DNA of 23,955 bases, taken from positions 1-23,955 of the forward strand of contig JACPCQ010000057.1 in the NCBI GenBank assembly GCA_016179715.1. The letters run 5' to 3'. The position numbers were made by a program, and so were the translations under genes. The notes below the pieces were generated by a model, which did not search any database, had not been told where the DNA came from, and saw only the letters and a program-made list of their open reading frames with translations. Source of the stretch: Parcubacteria group bacterium. Its GTDB lineage: Bacteria; Patescibacteriota; Minisyncoccia; JACPCQ01. Every line of letters begins with the position of its first letter. Within the stretch, counting starts at the first letter, position 1. Shown in pieces: positions 23,597 to 23,955 of the stretch.

Positions 23597-23955
23597 TCAC
23601 GAGGTCGGGATACCAACACGCTGGTCGCAAAGCGTGAGGAAAAGATTGAGTTCACTGCAGATGTCTTCCCAACTACGTGGAGGAGGAGTTCCTTCAAGAA
23701 GTCGGGCTAGATCCGAAGGCATCCGTGCCAGCTGTGCTTGGGTTAATGGAAGAATTTCCGGAACAGGAACTGCAATTCCTTTCCAAAAATCATCACGCAT
23801 CACAAGCTGCTGAGTGTAATTGAGCACCCCTTGAATAGTCAGCACCTCGTCGAAATACACCTCGGTATGACCGGGTGGAAGAGCCCCGGCGCGAATGAGT
23901 AGGCGCAGCAGAGAGAAAACCGATTCAAACCGATCACGAGTAATTGTCTGCCACA
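23597..23955 (-). CDS. Unknown protein, C-terminal part (runs off the right edge)
   Basis: The frame is open to the window edge, giving at least 119 residues. I do not recognise it. It is a soluble, largely helical sequence with patches such as LLRLLIRAGALPPGHTEVYF, ILPLTQAQLARMPSDLARLL and SWEDICSELNLFLTLCDQRV. No membrane segment or motif is seen. A GTG at 23860 is possible as a start, but upstream codons also read as protein, so the N terminus probably lies outside the window. Ends ahead of the terminator at 23523-23551. Confidence 0.65.
   Translation of the reverse strand, partial: WQTITRDRFESVFSLLRLLIRAGALPPGHTEVYFDEVLTIQGVLNYTQQLVMRDDFWKGIAVPVPEILPLTQAQLARMPSDLARLLEGTPPPRSWEDICSELNLFLTLCDQRVGIPTS

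Overview
The window is a piece of a Candidate Phyla Radiation genome (Patescibacteria, most likely a parcubacterial lineage). The evidence is a fused str–S10–spc ribosomal operon without rpmD (uL30), small ribosomal proteins, a GxxExxY-family gene inserted in the operon, compact spacing, and almost no Shine-Dalgarno (SD) sequences ahead of the ribosomal genes. Only sequence reading was possible, so the lineage call is an inference.

Layout. From about 18.4 kb down to 1.2 kb the minus strand carries rpsL, rpsG, a GxxExxY gene in a repeat-bounded cassette, fusA, a small possible ORF, a damaged tuf, then rpsJ-rplC-rplD-rplW-rplB-rpsS-rplV-rpsC-rplP-rpmC-rpsQ-rplN-rplX-rplE-rpsN-rpsH-rplF-rplR-rpsE-rplO-secY-adk-map. 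These genes supply ribosomal proteins, elongation factors, the Sec channel, nucleotide balance and N-terminal Met removal. Likely promoters lie before rpsL, before tuf and between rplB and rpsS. A terminator-like hairpin lies between rpsJ and rplC. After map comes a secreted or membrane-anchored unknown protein with its own consensus promoter, a long hairpin leader and a terminator, and then the start of ruvX at the left edge.

Upstream of rpsL is a site-2-protease homologue (minus). It diverges from rpmB, tRNA-Pro(GGG) and murI (plus). The 3' end of the tRNA is duplicated 177 bp downstream. murI converges on a 500-residue deoxyhypusine-synthase-like gene across a double hairpin. Further right are a small helical CxxC protein, a 114-bp element with 14-bp inverted ends, a frameshifted DnaQ-like exonuclease, two terminator hairpins and a partial unknown gene at the right edge.

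Most notable points: (1) tuf lacks about 45-50 codons, including the G5 region, and is out of frame; (2) a 643-bp GxxExxY cassette with paired, inverted 39-bp repeats exactly fills the space between the rpsG stop and the fusA start codon; (3) the deoxyhypusine-synthase-like protein keeps the catalytic Lys and carries an N-terminal region that looks like a decayed copy of its own front half; (4) several precise non-coding structures occur: a 23-bp leader helix, a 34-bp perfect palindrome, a tRNA 3'-end duplication and a MITE-like element.
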